Assembly (NCBI GenBank): GCA_013368325.1
Contig: JAACJK010000163.1
Span: 1,302,001 to 1,366,000 of the forward strand
Reading direction: 5' to 3'
Origin: Ephemerocybe angulata
Lineage: Eukaryota > Basidiomycota > Agaricomycetes > Agaricales > Psathyrellaceae
Length of the DNA stretch: 64,000 nt
Within the stretch, counting starts at the first letter, position 1. Each line of letters opens with the position of its first letter. The notes under the pieces were generated by a model that worked only from the letters and a program-made list of their open reading frames with translations, did not search any database and was not told the origin of the DNA. Positions 1-10,764 of the stretch are shown piece after piece. A program made the position numbers and the translations under genes.

Positions 1-3000
1 TCTTGATTTTTGAGTAGACTTCGTTGGCGGATGTCGGTGTTGACGAGACTATTGCTTCCAAACGTGCGATGGTATCATCCACGAGCTGGACAATATCTGG
101 ATCTACCGCTGTAATATATCAGCCACAAAGCCATGGTTATAGAAGTACTAGCACGCGCACCATTCAATGAGCCGGATTTGGTGTCTTCGTCAGCCAATGT
201 CGAAGCAGCGGCTTGAAGCATGTCTGTATATTCCGGGTATTCCGATTCACCTGAATCCTCCATCAGTTTGCCCAGCTCGTCCTCATCCTCTCCTTCGTCA
301 TCCAAGTCTGCACCCCCGGTTGTGATTGCTGCAGCCGCCTCAGGAGCCTGGACTGTGGACCTCGGAGTCGTTTCTGCTAGAGACGTAGGGCTCGGCTCAT
401 TGTAGAAACGCAAATGATCTGTTAAAGCTACCATCTGAAATATGCCGGATTCCTGTGGTGGACACGCGCTTTGAACCTGGCGAATGGTGAATGTCCCAGC
501 ATTGTGCTTGTCGCTTCTCTCGCGCGGAAGTAGATGCAAGGTGGCGGAGGCAGTTGGCATCAGGACATGGTCGACATCGATGAGAATGCGGCGCTTCGAT
601 GGCACTTTAATGCGGACGTTTTGGAACGATGATGGTTGCATTGAAGATATAGACCCATGGGCGATAGGAAGGCCACCGTCCTGCGTGTAAAGTGTTACCC
701 GCGTTCCTGCAGGCGTGTTGGTGTCGATCAGGGCGGGCGCCGTGTGCTGACTCGCAACTTCGTACACCTTCAATGTTGCGTACACATCCAGGGCAGCGTA
801 GAGCCGGAGTTCTTCAGGAAGCGAGGAACATTCCCAATCCTCCGATTTCCGCGAGCTCTCTTCCTTCGGGAGGTACTTGTTCATTAATTGCTTGACGAGT
901 GCATCAAGCGACCCTGTACGGTTTCGTGCAAGCAGCCCCTGTCGGATGCAGTATTCCTTGAGGTCGATGAGGTTGAAGGACTTCTGCTTTCCGAGTACGG
1001 GGAACTGTTTCTTAAGGCGAGTAAAGTCTGCTTTGATGGCGCTTCCGACCTTATAAACATTGGGAGAGACGAGAATCCGCAGCAAGGATGGAGGAAGCCG
1101 TCCATTGAGTCTATGTACCTAATACATGCAATATGTATATCAAAATTCAGTCCAAGCGAAGCGCAATCCAGAAACGTACAGGAATAATGTAGATATCTTC
1201 TGGCTGGGACTGTGCGTACAGCTGAATAATCGAAACGCCGGTAGTCTTGCTGATATTCCACTCAGCATCAAACCCCAGAACGAGAGTCGATGCGGGGTCA
1301 AGGTCCAATGGGTTTAAGAGGGCGGACATGGTGGCTTCGATAAGGGAAGGGCTATCGAGAACCGTGGTGCGAATCGATCTCGGAAGGACCAGTTCTTCGA
1401 GACCATGCGCAGCAGCAGCCGGCTTGAGATTTTCGGCGAGCGATGGAAAAGCCTTGAAAAGCATGGCTTTATCCTACACAAAGCATCAGCAAAATCTTAA
1501 GAATGAAAGTTGAGAGTGTCATACCTTCAATGGATCATCAGAGAATGCAATAGGAGGCTCCTGGTAGCCATACTGCCTCATTGAGTTACTCATCTCCGCC
1601 AGAGGCCCCATCCTTTCATCGTGAGCCTTCGTCAAAGTCAAGACCTGCGCCCGGATGTATCTCGAGTCCATCAAAGTCCACAGCGCACGGAATACCGGCA
1701 CCCCACCATCCTTCGCAATATGCTTCGTAATCTAGAACCAGATGTCAATGAGATGAACAGCAGATGAAGAAAGTGAGTACCTTGTGCGAGTCATCAATCG
1801 CAATTTGATCGGGCGCTAAAAGAGCGGTGTGTTGGTTTGCCGCGTTCTCGTCAAGTTCTATGGCGCGGTTCATCATGGACGTGAGATACTTAGCACTCGG
1901 GACAAAGCCGCCATATCCCTGAACATCGCCGAAGTCACCAAAGTCAGGAACTCGGCCAGCAGCGAGGAAGGAGTGGAGGGTCGGCTGTCCCGGTCGAATG
2001 CCGGATTGGGTGGAGTCGTGCAAGCGGGATACCTCGAGTGCTGCTTCGAGGTATTGAAGCAACAGGCGGTTGAAACGGTGGGTGTGTTGTTCGAAGAGGA
2101 GGGATCGCACACCCGAGGGACCCATCTTGTGCTGGTTGGCAACACGGAGAAGCGACACAACCTTTCGATCAAGCCCGCTTTTGCTGGATAGAATTGCAGG
2201 AAAGCTCGGGCGCAGCCAGCGTGGAAGAGTGTCCATCAATCGCGAAGACCATCCAGCGACGTAAGACTTGCACCCAGAGCGGCAGAAGTACTGCCAGGTG
2301 ATGATGTAGTAGTTGTCCTCAACGTCGATGATGCGGCGGGGAGGAGTTGCACCGTTCTTCTCGAGGGTGCCGACTCTCTTGCAATGCGGGCACAGAAGGT
2401 CGGCAAAGAAATGAGGCAGCCAGAGGAAAACACGGGGGAGGTGGAATCGAGTGGGATCGAACTTATGCCGCGATAAAGCGAATATCGGGTCACCAGGTTC
2501 AACCCACATCGAGGCAGGGGCGTACTGGCGAGTCTCAAAGGTGACCGGGCGCGCCAACTTGACACCTGCCTTGCGACGGAGCAACGGCTTGACATAGACC
2601 CCAAACCAGGCGTAGACAGTATCCGACATATACGCAGGCTGGCGGAACCAAGCTGTCATAGGCAATGAGATTATTAGAATGCCCAGAGAACGATTAACGA
2701 CTCACCTTTCGCATCATCAGTCACTGTTCCTCCGGCGGGGGTTGCATCGTCAACCTCATCTTCTCCACTGTCACTGTCAGCCCCTCCTTCGTCGTCGGCA
2801 TCCTCACACGTCGCAGTTCCGAGCCTCGTCGAAAAAAAGACGCCTACGCAATGCGTGGTGACCGGTCAATATGGTACAAGTCCTGGAGCGGAGGGGTAAA
2901 CGTACGTGATTGAGTGTTCTGTACTGCATCATCGAGTGCCTCACGCTCGCTCAAGGCTGTGGTGGTGGACGTATGAGAGCTCGAGGGTCCAATTGGGGTA

Positions 3001-3410
3001 GCAGGCCGTGGCTCAGGTGAAGCTAGATAAGCATTAGCACAAGGAGCTGTATCAATAATGTAGAAAGTAGCTTACCTGCCCTTCCAGTTCCGGTCAGCCC
3101 AGAAAGCGCCGGAACACTGTTCAGCTCTGCATGCACTTCCGCTGATGTTAGGTCGACACCGAAGGAGACATCGTACTCGTCATCGGAGTCACCGTGAGCT
3201 GAGTAGTCTGTGAAGTGCCGGTCGTATTAGCGGGAAGGAAGCGCCCAGTGATAACCACCACTTACCCGGTCCCTGCTTGTCTCCAGTAGCGACGGCAGTT
3301 TTCTTCGGCCTGCCCCTAGGCGGTGCACCTGGCAATCGAGGTCCATCCTTTGAGCCCTTCGGACGTCCTCGTTTTCGTTGAACTGGCGCACCTGAACCGT
3401 TTGCCTCCAT
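1..3410 (-). CDS. AT-hook / DUF6729-like / 3'-5' exonuclease protein, copy 1 (partial)
   Basis: This is the 5' two thirds of the gene described in full for 4111-9438; exons sit at the same places minus 6028. Exons on the minus strand run about 3410-3266, 3207-3076, 3022-2906, 2843-2706, 2652-1781, 1731-1525, 1473-1180, 1118-161 and 108 to the window edge. It contains the AT-hooks, the zinc ribbon and the whole exonuclease domain with the same catalytic residues. No stop or frameshift is seen, so this copy also looks intact as far as it can be read. The conserved RGTN region and Cys-rich tail would lie to the left of the window. Confidence 0.75.
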
Positions 3411-3628
3411 TCTTGCTGCTACTCAGATGATGGGTATTGAGAGAGATGGGGAGGGCAGAACGATTCAGGCTGGTGCTCGGTTGGGCTGAACAGGCGGTCT
3501 TGCGTGGGCTGACAAGCTCTGAAACTAGTGGACCGTCGCGTCCTTGATTGCGAATCCAGTCGCGTAGGGAGAGACGCGTCGAACATTGTCAGCGCGTTTT
3601 GCAAAACCCTGACGGTGGCTGTGAAGCA

Positions 3629-3861
3629 CGATAACATGTTCAATAACACCGGGCCGGTTATCGGCCGCGCCTAATGTTATCGTGTTTCGCTGCCTTGGCC
3701 TCTCCCTACCAGTCTACAATCGGGTTATCGCACCATAAATTGGACAGAATGTACGGAGTAGTTCCAGAAAGCTCTGTACAAAATTATAGGGCTATAGCAC
3801 GAAAGGTACGCTCACAAAAACGGCTTTCGTCCTTCATTCGGCGTTTGCCGGCATGTTATCG
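3629..3861 (+). repeat. Subterminal GTTATCG repeats at right end of E1
   Basis: The same five sites as in E2, at 3629-3635 (inverse), 3657-3663, 3676-3682, 3724-3730 and 3855-3861. This stretch, with the rest of 3411-3886, is the 5' flank of the copy 1 gene and probably holds its promoter. No clear TATA box was seen. Confidence 0.55.
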
Positions 3862-3862
3862 T

Positions 3863-3886
3863 ACCCAGGTGATTGGAAGCTGAACC
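3863..3886 (-). repeat. Right terminal inverted repeat of E1
   Basis: This is the same 24 bases as 9891-9914. It faces the left end of E2 across the 6-base spacer CGCACT, so the two element ends nearly abut as they would in a circle junction. Confidence 0.65.
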
Positions 3887-3887
3887 C

Positions 3888-3892
3888 GCACT
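3888..3892. repeat. Candidate target-site duplication GCACT, left of E2
   Basis: GCACT precedes the left end of E2 here and follows its right end at 9915-9919. Because a C stands before each copy, the duplication could be read as 6 bases (CGCACT). The prediction is that a third copy precedes the left end of E1 outside the window. Confidence 0.5.
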
Positions 3893-3916
3893 GGTTTCGG
3901 TGCCATTCACCTGGGT
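3893..3916 (+). repeat. Left terminal inverted repeat of E2
   Basis: The 24 bases start GGTT and end TCACCTGGGT. Against the reverse complement of 9891-9914, 19 of 24 positions match; the inner ten (3907-3916) match perfectly. Just inside, GGTGCC and its complement recur (near 3899, 3961 and 3972), forming a small hairpin at about 3961-3976. Confidence 0.65.
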
Positions 3917-4110
3917 AACGAAGGGGGAAAGAGGACGAAAAAAGAATTCCGGCACCGAGAGGTGCCGAAACTGGAAAGGTCTTCCCCTGACAGAACAAGA
4001 GAACAATGAAAGCACAAGAACATAATTATGAGTGCGTAGATACAAGATAGGGACAAGTATAGTGTACTAATAATGCTAATGGATCCCAGAATGAATATAG
4101 CTATACCGGC

Positions 4111-7100
4111 TTAGGGCTTGAACGTGCAGCGACGGCCGTTGTCCACACCTTTGCAGCCAGATGTGCGAAGGCACGTCTTACATGGAACCGTGCACGGAAC
4201 GGGGCAGCGGTCAATGTTGTTGTTTCCGGGGCACTCTGGTGTGTGACATCGTCGACAAGACTTGAGTTTTGACCGCTTTCTTTTGTCTTCTGGGACAATG
4301 TGACGCCGCTTCAGCGAACCTGGCACGCGAGACTGGGAATCGACACTCGAGGCTGAATTGGACGTGGATATGGCAACGGAAGGCGACGTAGTCATTGGGA
4401 GTGGAGACCAAGGGTCTGGCAATACTGGCTGCGGCGCGAAGTGGGACATCCAGGTGGATCCTGGACCGGGCACTGGGGCCATGCCGGATGTGAGCGATGG
4501 CTGGGATGCTGATGGGAGAATCGAAGGCTGGATATGAGGCTGAGGGGTGGAGAACATGGCTGGAAGTGAAATCGATGGCGGAATGCTGATGGCGATGGTA
4601 TCCGGGATAGCAGAACCATCCATGAGGTCACGGACGCCGCGCGAGGGCTCAGTCTGAGTGGCCGAGCCTGTGAGGCGCGTAGGGAAAGGCTGGTCCTCGG
4701 CTGCAAAGATGCGCGCGGTCTGCTTGGTTGTCGCCATAGCTTCGTATATCAGCTCTTGTGACGCCCGGATATTGTTCGATTTATCCCATGACTTTGAGTA
4801 CGCTTCCATAACCTCCGGCGTGACATACATTCTCTCGATGCCGTCTGCAGTTGCATTCCACTTCTGGGTTATGGCAGTGAAGTCGACTTTTTTCTTTCCG
4901 TCGGCCGCTACCTCTCCGGTTACAGTCCGAACAAGGTCGAAGAAGTGTTTATGCGCTGCTAACGTGGTGGGGGGAAGGACAGGGAGAGCGAGGTTTTCAC
5001 GTTTGCGAAGCCAGTCGTTGTTGGCATTTAGCTTATTGAATTTGGTGCGTGCTTCATTACTGTAGGGCTCCATTTTGTAGCGAATTCGAAGCGACTCTAG
5101 TAGAGAGGACACCGTCAATTTATGAGAAGGAGCTTGTGCATGAGCTGTGAGGACACTTACCTGGAAATGGACATACACCAAACTTTTCCTTCGTTCCCTC
5201 GTAGAGATCACCGCAAATCCAATCGCGGTACGACTTGGTGCCCCCAGTCATGTCCGACAGATACATTAGAAGAAAAGATGTCCGATTAATCATCTGAAGG
5301 TCGTGGTGATAATCATAGTCGAGGTTGAATAAATGTGTCGCCCAGGCCTGCGGGACCATAAGATCAATTGCAACTCGCGATATCAAGCAACGGGACGGCG
5401 CACCTGCAAGTTGTACCATGTCCGGTGGTCGGTTAGACAGTTTCCAGTGAATCGAGGGCCTGCTATTTCAAGAATGGAGAGTAAGCGCTACCGTCCACTT
5501 CATAAGAGCGGCTGTACTCACCATTCAACGCCCCAAACTTGCGATATATATCCCCGTGTGGCCCACCTTCGACGTTATTCGTTCCGCGAAGGCATTTCCA
5601 CAGCTGAAGGCCATGATTGTCAAACCCGGCTTTCTCGTACATTGGGACGTCATCAAGATCGGAGAAGTACCCCAGCCGCGCAAGCTCCAGCAGCGAATTG
5701 GCCTTCTCCCACACAGCTGGCGTGAACAGAGCCTCACCCGTTTTGGCGTCCTTTGCATTACTGAATACACTGTACACATGCTCGATTGCAGCGACTAGGA
5801 CACTCGGGGCAGGGATGTACCGCGGTGTACGTTTGGTAATCCAGCGGGGGTTGCGTGCGAGCATTGCTTCGAAGCTAAGGTTAAAAACCTTTTTACAGAT
5901 TTTATCGACTTGTTTTCTGGCCTCAGGATCCCAACGCAGGATGTGATCGCGGAGGGTGCGCAGGAAGGGAACGGAAGCGCCGTGTGTACGAGAGAGAGGT
6001 AAGCTGTGAAAGGCGTGAAAAATGTCCTTCTTGATTTTTGAGTAGACTTCGTTGGCGGATGTCGGTGTTGACGAGACTATTGCTTCCAAACGTGCGATGG
6101 TATCATCCACGAGCTGGACAATATCTGGATCTACCGCTGTAATATATCAGCCACAAAGCCATGGTTATAGAAGTACTAGCACGCGCACCATTCAATGAGC
6201 CGGATTTGGTGTCTTCGTCAGCCAATGTCGAAGCAGCGGCTTGAAGCATGTCTGTATATTCCGGGTATTCCGATTCACCTGAATCCTCCATCAGTTTGCC
6301 CAGCTCGTCCTCATCCTCTCCTTCGTCATCCAAGTCTGCACCCCCGGTTGTGATTGCTGCAGCCGCCTCAGGAGCCTGGACTGTGGACCTCGGAGTCGTT
6401 TCTGCTAGAGACGTAGGGCTCGGCTCATTGTAGAAACGCAAATGATCTGTTAAAGCTACCATCTGAAATATGCCGGATTCCTGTGGTGGACACGCGCTTT
6501 GAACCTGGCGAATGGTGAATGTCCCAGCATTGTGCTTGTCGCTTCTCTCGCGCGGAAGTAGATGCAAGGTGGCGGAGGCAGTTGGCATCAGGACATGGTC
6601 GACATCGATGAGAATGCGGCGCTTCGATGGCACTTTAATGCGGACGTTTTGGAACGATGATGGTTGCATTGAAGATATAGACCCATGGGCGATAGGAAGG
6701 CCACCGTCCTGCGTGTAAAGTGTTACCCGCGTTCCTGCAGGCGTGTTGGTGTCGATCAGGGCGGGCGCCGTGTGCTGACTCGCAACTTCGTACACCTTCA
6801 ATGTTGCGTACACATCCAGGGCAGCGTAGAGCCGGAGTTCTTCAGGAAGCGAGGAACATTCCCAATCCTCCGATTTCCGCGAGCTCTCTTCCTTCGGGAG
6901 GTACTTGTTCATTAATTGCTTGACGAGTGCATCAAGCGACCCTGTACGGTTTCGTGCAAGCAGCCCCTGTCGGATGCAGTATTCCTTGAGGTCGATGAGG
7001 TTGAAGGACTTCTGCTTTCCGAGTACGGGGAACTGTTTCTTAAGGCGAGTAAAGTCTGCTTTGATGGCGCTTCCGACCTTATAAACATTGGGAGAGACGA

Positions 7101-9438
7101 GAATCCGCAGCAAGGATGGAGGAAGCCGTCCATTGAGTCTATGTACCTAATACATGCAATATGTATATCAAAATTCAGTCCAAGCGAAGCGCAATCCAGA
7201 AACGTACAGGAATAATGTAGATATCTTCTGGCTGGGACTGTGCGTACAGCTGAATAATCGAAACGCCGGTAGTCTTGCTGATATTCCACTCAGCATCAAA
7301 CCCCAGAACGAGAGTCGATGCGGGGTCAAGGTCCAATGGGTTTAAGAGGGCGGACATGGTGGCTTCGATAAGGGAAGGGCTATCGAGAACCGTGGTGCGA
7401 ATCGATCTCGGAAGGACCAGTTCTTCGAGACCATGCGCAGCAGCAGCCGGCTTGAGATTTTCGGCGAGCGATGGAAAAGCCTTGAAAAGCATGGCTTTAT
7501 CCTACACAAAGCATCAGCAAAATCTTAAGAATGAAAGTTGAGAGTGTCATACCTTCAATGGATCATCAGAGAATGCAATAGGAGGCTCCTGGTAGCCATA
7601 CTGCCTCATTGAGTTACTCATCTCCGCCAGAGGCCCCATCCTTTCATCGTGAGCCTTCGTCAAAGTCAAGACCTGCGCCCGGATGTATCTCGAGTCCATC
7701 AAAGTCCACAGCGCACGGAATACCGGCACCCCACCATCCTTCGCAATATGCTTCGTAATCTAGAACCAGATGTCAATGAGATGAACAGCAGATGAAGAAA
7801 GTGAGTACCTTGTGCGAGTCATCAATCGCAATTTGATCGGGCGCTAAAAGAGCGGTGTGTTGGTTTGCCGCGTTCTCGTCAAGTTCTATGGCGCGGTTCA
7901 TCATGGACGTGAGATACTTAGCACTCGGGACAAAGCCGCCATATCCCTGAACATCGCCGAAGTCACCAAAGTCAGGAACTCGGCCAGCAGCGAGGAAGGA
8001 GTGGAGGGTCGGCTGTCCCGGTCGAATGCCGGATTGGGTGGAGTCGTGCAAGCGGGATACCTCGAGTGCTGCTTCGAGGTATTGAAGCAACAGGCGGTTG
8101 AAACGGTGGGTGTGTTGTTCGAAGAGGAGGGATCGCACACCCGAGGGACCCATCTTGTGCTGGTTGGCAACACGGAGAAGCGACACAACCTTTCGATCAA
8201 GCCCGCTTTTGCTGGATAGAATTGCAGGAAAGCTCGGGCGCAGCCAGCGTGGAAGAGTGTCCATCAATCGCGAAGACCATCCAGCGACGTAAGACTTGCA
8301 CCCAGAGCGGCAGAAGTACTGCCAGGTGATGATGTAGTAGTTGTCCTCAACGTCGATGATGCGGCGGGGAGGAGTTGCACCGTTCTTCTCGAGGGTGCCG
8401 ACTCTCTTGCAATGCGGGCACAGAAGGTCGGCAAAGAAATGAGGCAGCCAGAGGAAAACACGGGGGAGGTGGAATCGAGTGGGATCGAACTTATGCCGCG
8501 ATAAAGCGAATATCGGGTCACCAGGTTCAACCCACATCGAGGCAGGGGCGTACTGGCGAGTCTCAAAGGTGACCGGGCGCGCCAACTTGACACCTGCCTT
8601 GCGACGGAGCAACGGCTTGACATAGACCCCAAACCAGGCGTAGACAGTATCCGACATATACGCAGGCTGGCGGAACCAAGCTGTCATAGGCAATGAGATT
8701 ATTAGAATGCCCAGAGAACGATTAACGACTCACCTTTCGCATCATCAGTCACTGTTCCTCCGGCGGGGGTTGCATCGTCAACCTCATCTTCTCCACTGTC
8801 ACTGTCAGCCCCTCCTTCGTCGTCGGCATCCTCACACGTCGCAGTTCCGAGCCTCGTCGAAAAAAAGACGCCTACGCAATGCGTGGTGACCGGTCAATAT
8901 GGTACAAGTCCTGGAGCGGAGGGGTAAACGTACGTGATTGAGTGTTCTGTACTGCATCATCGAGTGCCTCACGCTCGCTCAAGGCTGTGGTGGTGGACGT
9001 ATGAGAGCTCGAGGGTCCAATTGGGGTAGCAGGCCGTGGCTCAGGTGAAGCTAGATAAGCATTAGCACAAGGAGCTGTATCAATAATGTAGAAAGTAGCT
9101 TACCTGCCCTTCCAGTTCCGGTCAGCCCAGAAAGCGCCGGAACACTGTTCAGCTCTGCATGCACTTCCGCTGATGTTAGGTCGACACCGAAGGAGACATC
9201 GTACTCGTCATCGGAGTCACCGTGAGCTGAGTAGTCTGTGAAGTGCCGGTCGTATTAGCGGGAAGGAAGCGCCCAGTGATAACCACCACTTACCCGGTCC
9301 CTGCTTGTCTCCAGTAGCGACGGCAGTTTTCTTCGGCCTGCCCCTAGGCGGTGCACCTGGCAATCGAGGTCCATCCTTTGAGCCCTTCGGACGTCCTCGT
9401 TTTCGTTGAACTGGCGCACCTGAACCGTTTGCCTCCAT
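4111..9438 (-). CDS. 1569-residue AT-hook, zinc-ribbon (DUF6729-like), DEDDy exonuclease protein; putative transposase
   Basis: I joined 12 exons by hand: 9438-9294, 9235-9104, 9050-8934, 8871-8734, 8680-7809, 7759-7553, 7501-7208, 7146-6189, 6136-5522, 5462-5404, 5347-5161 and 5096-4111. They give 4710 bases with every phase consistent. N-terminus: two AT-hooks (RKRGRPKGSK and PRGRPKK, residues about 12-37), then an acidic, Ser/Thr-rich linker. Residues about 178-468 resemble DUF6729 and hold a zinc ribbon, C265-x2-C268 with C301-x3-C305. Residues about 600-760 are a WRN/RNase D-like 3'-5' exonuclease: D606 and E608 (FDAEWN), D666 (KVGSAIKAD), Y742 and D746 (YAALD), so all DEDDy residues are present. 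Around residue 1137 lies the conserved RGTNNVEGG…RKFGALN block, and the last 45 residues are Cys-rich. Function is not established. A nuclear DNA-binding nuclease that moves the element is inferred. The gene could instead be a domesticated host nuclease. Confidence 0.8.
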
Positions 9439-9656
9439 TCTTGCTGCTACTCAGATGATGGGTATTGAGAGAGATGGGGAGGGCAGAACGATTCAGGCTG
9501 GTGCTCGGTTGGGCTGAACAGGCGGTCTTGCGTGGGCTGACAAGCTCTGAAACTAGTGGACCGTCGCGTCCTTGATTGCGAATCCAGTCGCGTAGGGAGA
9601 GACGCGTCGAACATTGTCAGCGCGTTTTGCAAAACCCTGACGGTGGCTGTGAAGCA

Positions 9657-9889
9657 CGATAACATGTTCAATAACACCGGGCCGGTTATCGGCCGCGCCT
9701 AATGTTATCGTGTTTCGCTGCCTTGGCCTCTCCCTACCAGTCTACAATCGGGTTATCGCACCATAAATTGGACAGAATGTACGGAGTAGTTCCAGAAAGC
9801 TCTGTACAAAATTATAGGGCTATAGCACGAAAGGTACGCTCACAAAAACGGCTTTCGTCCTTCATTCGGCGTTTGCCGGCATGTTATCG
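9657..9889 (+). repeat. Subterminal GTTATCG repeats at right end of E2
   Basis: GTTATCG occurs at 9685-9691, 9704-9710, 9752-9758 and 9883-9889, and in inverse orientation at 9657-9663. That is five copies of a 7-mer in 233 bases. They lie between the gene start (9438) and the right terminus. Clusters like this are binding sites for transposases in several known DNA transposons; that role here is inferred. Confidence 0.55.
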
Positions 9890-9890
9890 T

Positions 9891-9914
9891 ACCCAGGTGA
9901 TTGGAAGCTGAACC
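9891..9914 (-). repeat. Right terminal inverted repeat of E2
   Basis: ACCCAGGTGA at 9891-9900 is the inverted partner of 3907-3916, and the terminus GAACC at 9910-9914 mirrors GGTT at the left end. The same end occurs in E1 at 3863-3886. The element is followed immediately by GCACT and then F-box coding sequence. Confidence 0.65.
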
Positions 9915-9919
9915 GCACT
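9915..9919. repeat. Candidate target-site duplication GCACT, right of E2
   Basis: This is the partner of 3888-3892. It is also part of the F-box reading frame (sense AGTGC, coding through Lys-Cys), so it is host sequence and not element sequence. Confidence 0.5.
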
Positions 9920-10478
9920 TGAGGCTGAGATGGCCCAATTTTAGGCCCTCTGTCAGAAGTTTCGCCACCAGCGGGTCCGCTAACCCACACCGGTGGGGGT
10001 GATGAAACTCCTCAGGCAGGCAGGCAGTCTTGATCACAAGCCTTCTTGAGGATCGCAGGGAGCGGCTGAGCCATAATACAGCCCGTTGGTATGCCTGGGG
10101 TGTCATGCGAGTGTCGATATCGATTTCCAGTGGGGTCCAGAGTGTATCCGTGGCATATGCTGCAGCCCTCCAAGCCTTGCAAACGAGGCATAAGGATAGT
10201 AGAGTTTTTTTGGCGTAGCGCCTCCCAGAGTAGAGCTCCAGGGTGGCTTTGAATATCCTCCCCAAAATTTCTCCCGTGAACTTGCGCAAAGGCGAAGTCA
10301 AGTAACGGTGCCGTTCTTGGAGAAGTTGGAGCCGCTCTTGCTGCTGGGTGATGGTGTTCGTTACTGCTCCAATCTCGTCCTGAACGAGTTTGACTTCGAC
10401 CGATAGTTGATCAGCGGGGTCCTGAAGGTTGACCATGATGTTCGGAAGTGAGAGAGCAAGGAATGGGACGCGCTTCAT
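9915..10478 (-). pseudogene. F-box-like protein gene, 5' part only, interrupted by the element
   Basis: The frame runs about 188 residues from Met at 10478 (or the in-frame Met at 10436) and stops making sense where the element begins after Leu-Lys-Cys. It matches the neighbouring F-box gene closely: the coiled Gln/Arg stretch TQQQERLQLLQERHRYLTSP, then the F-box core (GEILGRIF…LCLVCKAWRAAAYATDTLW), then the LVAKLL motif. In the neighbour the protein continues for about 390 more residues as leucine-rich repeats, which are missing here. The 3' part should lie beyond the left end of E1. Read through, the frame picks up an element-derived tail ending about 9840, so a truncated protein is possible. 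Confidence 0.75.
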
Positions 10479-10719
10479 TCGCGGGAACCGTGACGCGACG
10501 AGGTTTGGAACTCCGCTTCCAGTTGTCGGAACCCTCTCCCTGGTATACTATAGGGCTCAGAGTCCCAGGCACCCGAAGTGCGTAGTATCCTCATAAATAT
10601 TGGTTTAGAACAAGGCTATCTTTCATACGTCTATTTTTCATTTCGAATATTTTGGGGCTATAGGAGAATGGCTAGGAACTGCTATAACACATACACAATA
10701 TGCATTGACAAACAAGTTT
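10479..10719. other. Intergenic, A/T-rich, no gene seen
   Basis: This lies between the broken F-box gene and the palindromes. It should hold the promoter of the 9915-10478 gene. Only short open frames occur and no RNA gene was recognised. Confidence 0.5.
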
Positions 10720-10761
10720 TCTCAGCGCTCAGCGCTCATCGATGAGCGCTGAGCGCTGAGA
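10720..10761. repeat. Perfect 42-bp palindrome 1
   Basis: The sequence is self-complementary without mismatch or spacer around the centre 10740/10741 (ATCGAT core). It is built of reiterated GAGCGCT units. It lies just past the stop codon of the downstream F-box gene and could form a hairpin in DNA or in transcripts of either strand. Confidence 0.9.
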
Positions 10762-10764
10762 CAA

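Larger units (their letters stand above)
1..3886 (-). mobile_element. Right-hand part of tandem element copy E1 (cut by window edge)
   Basis: This stretch repeats at an offset of exactly 6028 bases as 6029-9914. All open reading frames in the two stretches are identical and I saw no mismatch on reading. It ends at 3886 with the same terminus (…GAACC) as the complete copy at 9914, followed by a 6-base spacer (3887-3892) and the left end of E2. The left end of E1 and its flank lie outside the window. Identity this high means either a very recent tandem insertion or an assembly duplication; the sequence alone cannot separate these. Confidence 0.7.
3893..9914 (-). mobile_element. Candidate DNA transposon E2, complete, 6022 bp
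   Basis: The element is bounded by inverted termini that begin GGTT on each strand and share TCACCTGGGT at the same distance (14 bases) from both ends. GCACT directly abuts both ends (3888-3892 and 9915-9919). It holds one long intact minus-strand gene, with about 220 bases of 3' flank and 476 bases of 5' flank. The right junction falls inside an F-box coding frame, which supports insertion as the origin. I cannot place it in hAT, Mutator, CACTA, KDZ or another known superfamily. The coded protein is of a type known from memory as multi-copy and uncharacterised in mushroom genomes. The mobile-element call is inference from termini, flanks, intact gene and disrupted host gene. Confidence 0.65.

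Noticed and set aside
1873..2172. Open frames on both strands within the exonuclease gene
   Set aside because: They duplicate exactly in the second copy, but only the minus-strand frame I spliced carries conserved motifs.
3932..3940. AGGACGAAA shared by both element ends as an extension of the inverted repeats
   Set aside because: It lies 39 bases from the left end but 53 from the right end, so it is not part of a collinear terminal repeat; perhaps a subterminal motif.
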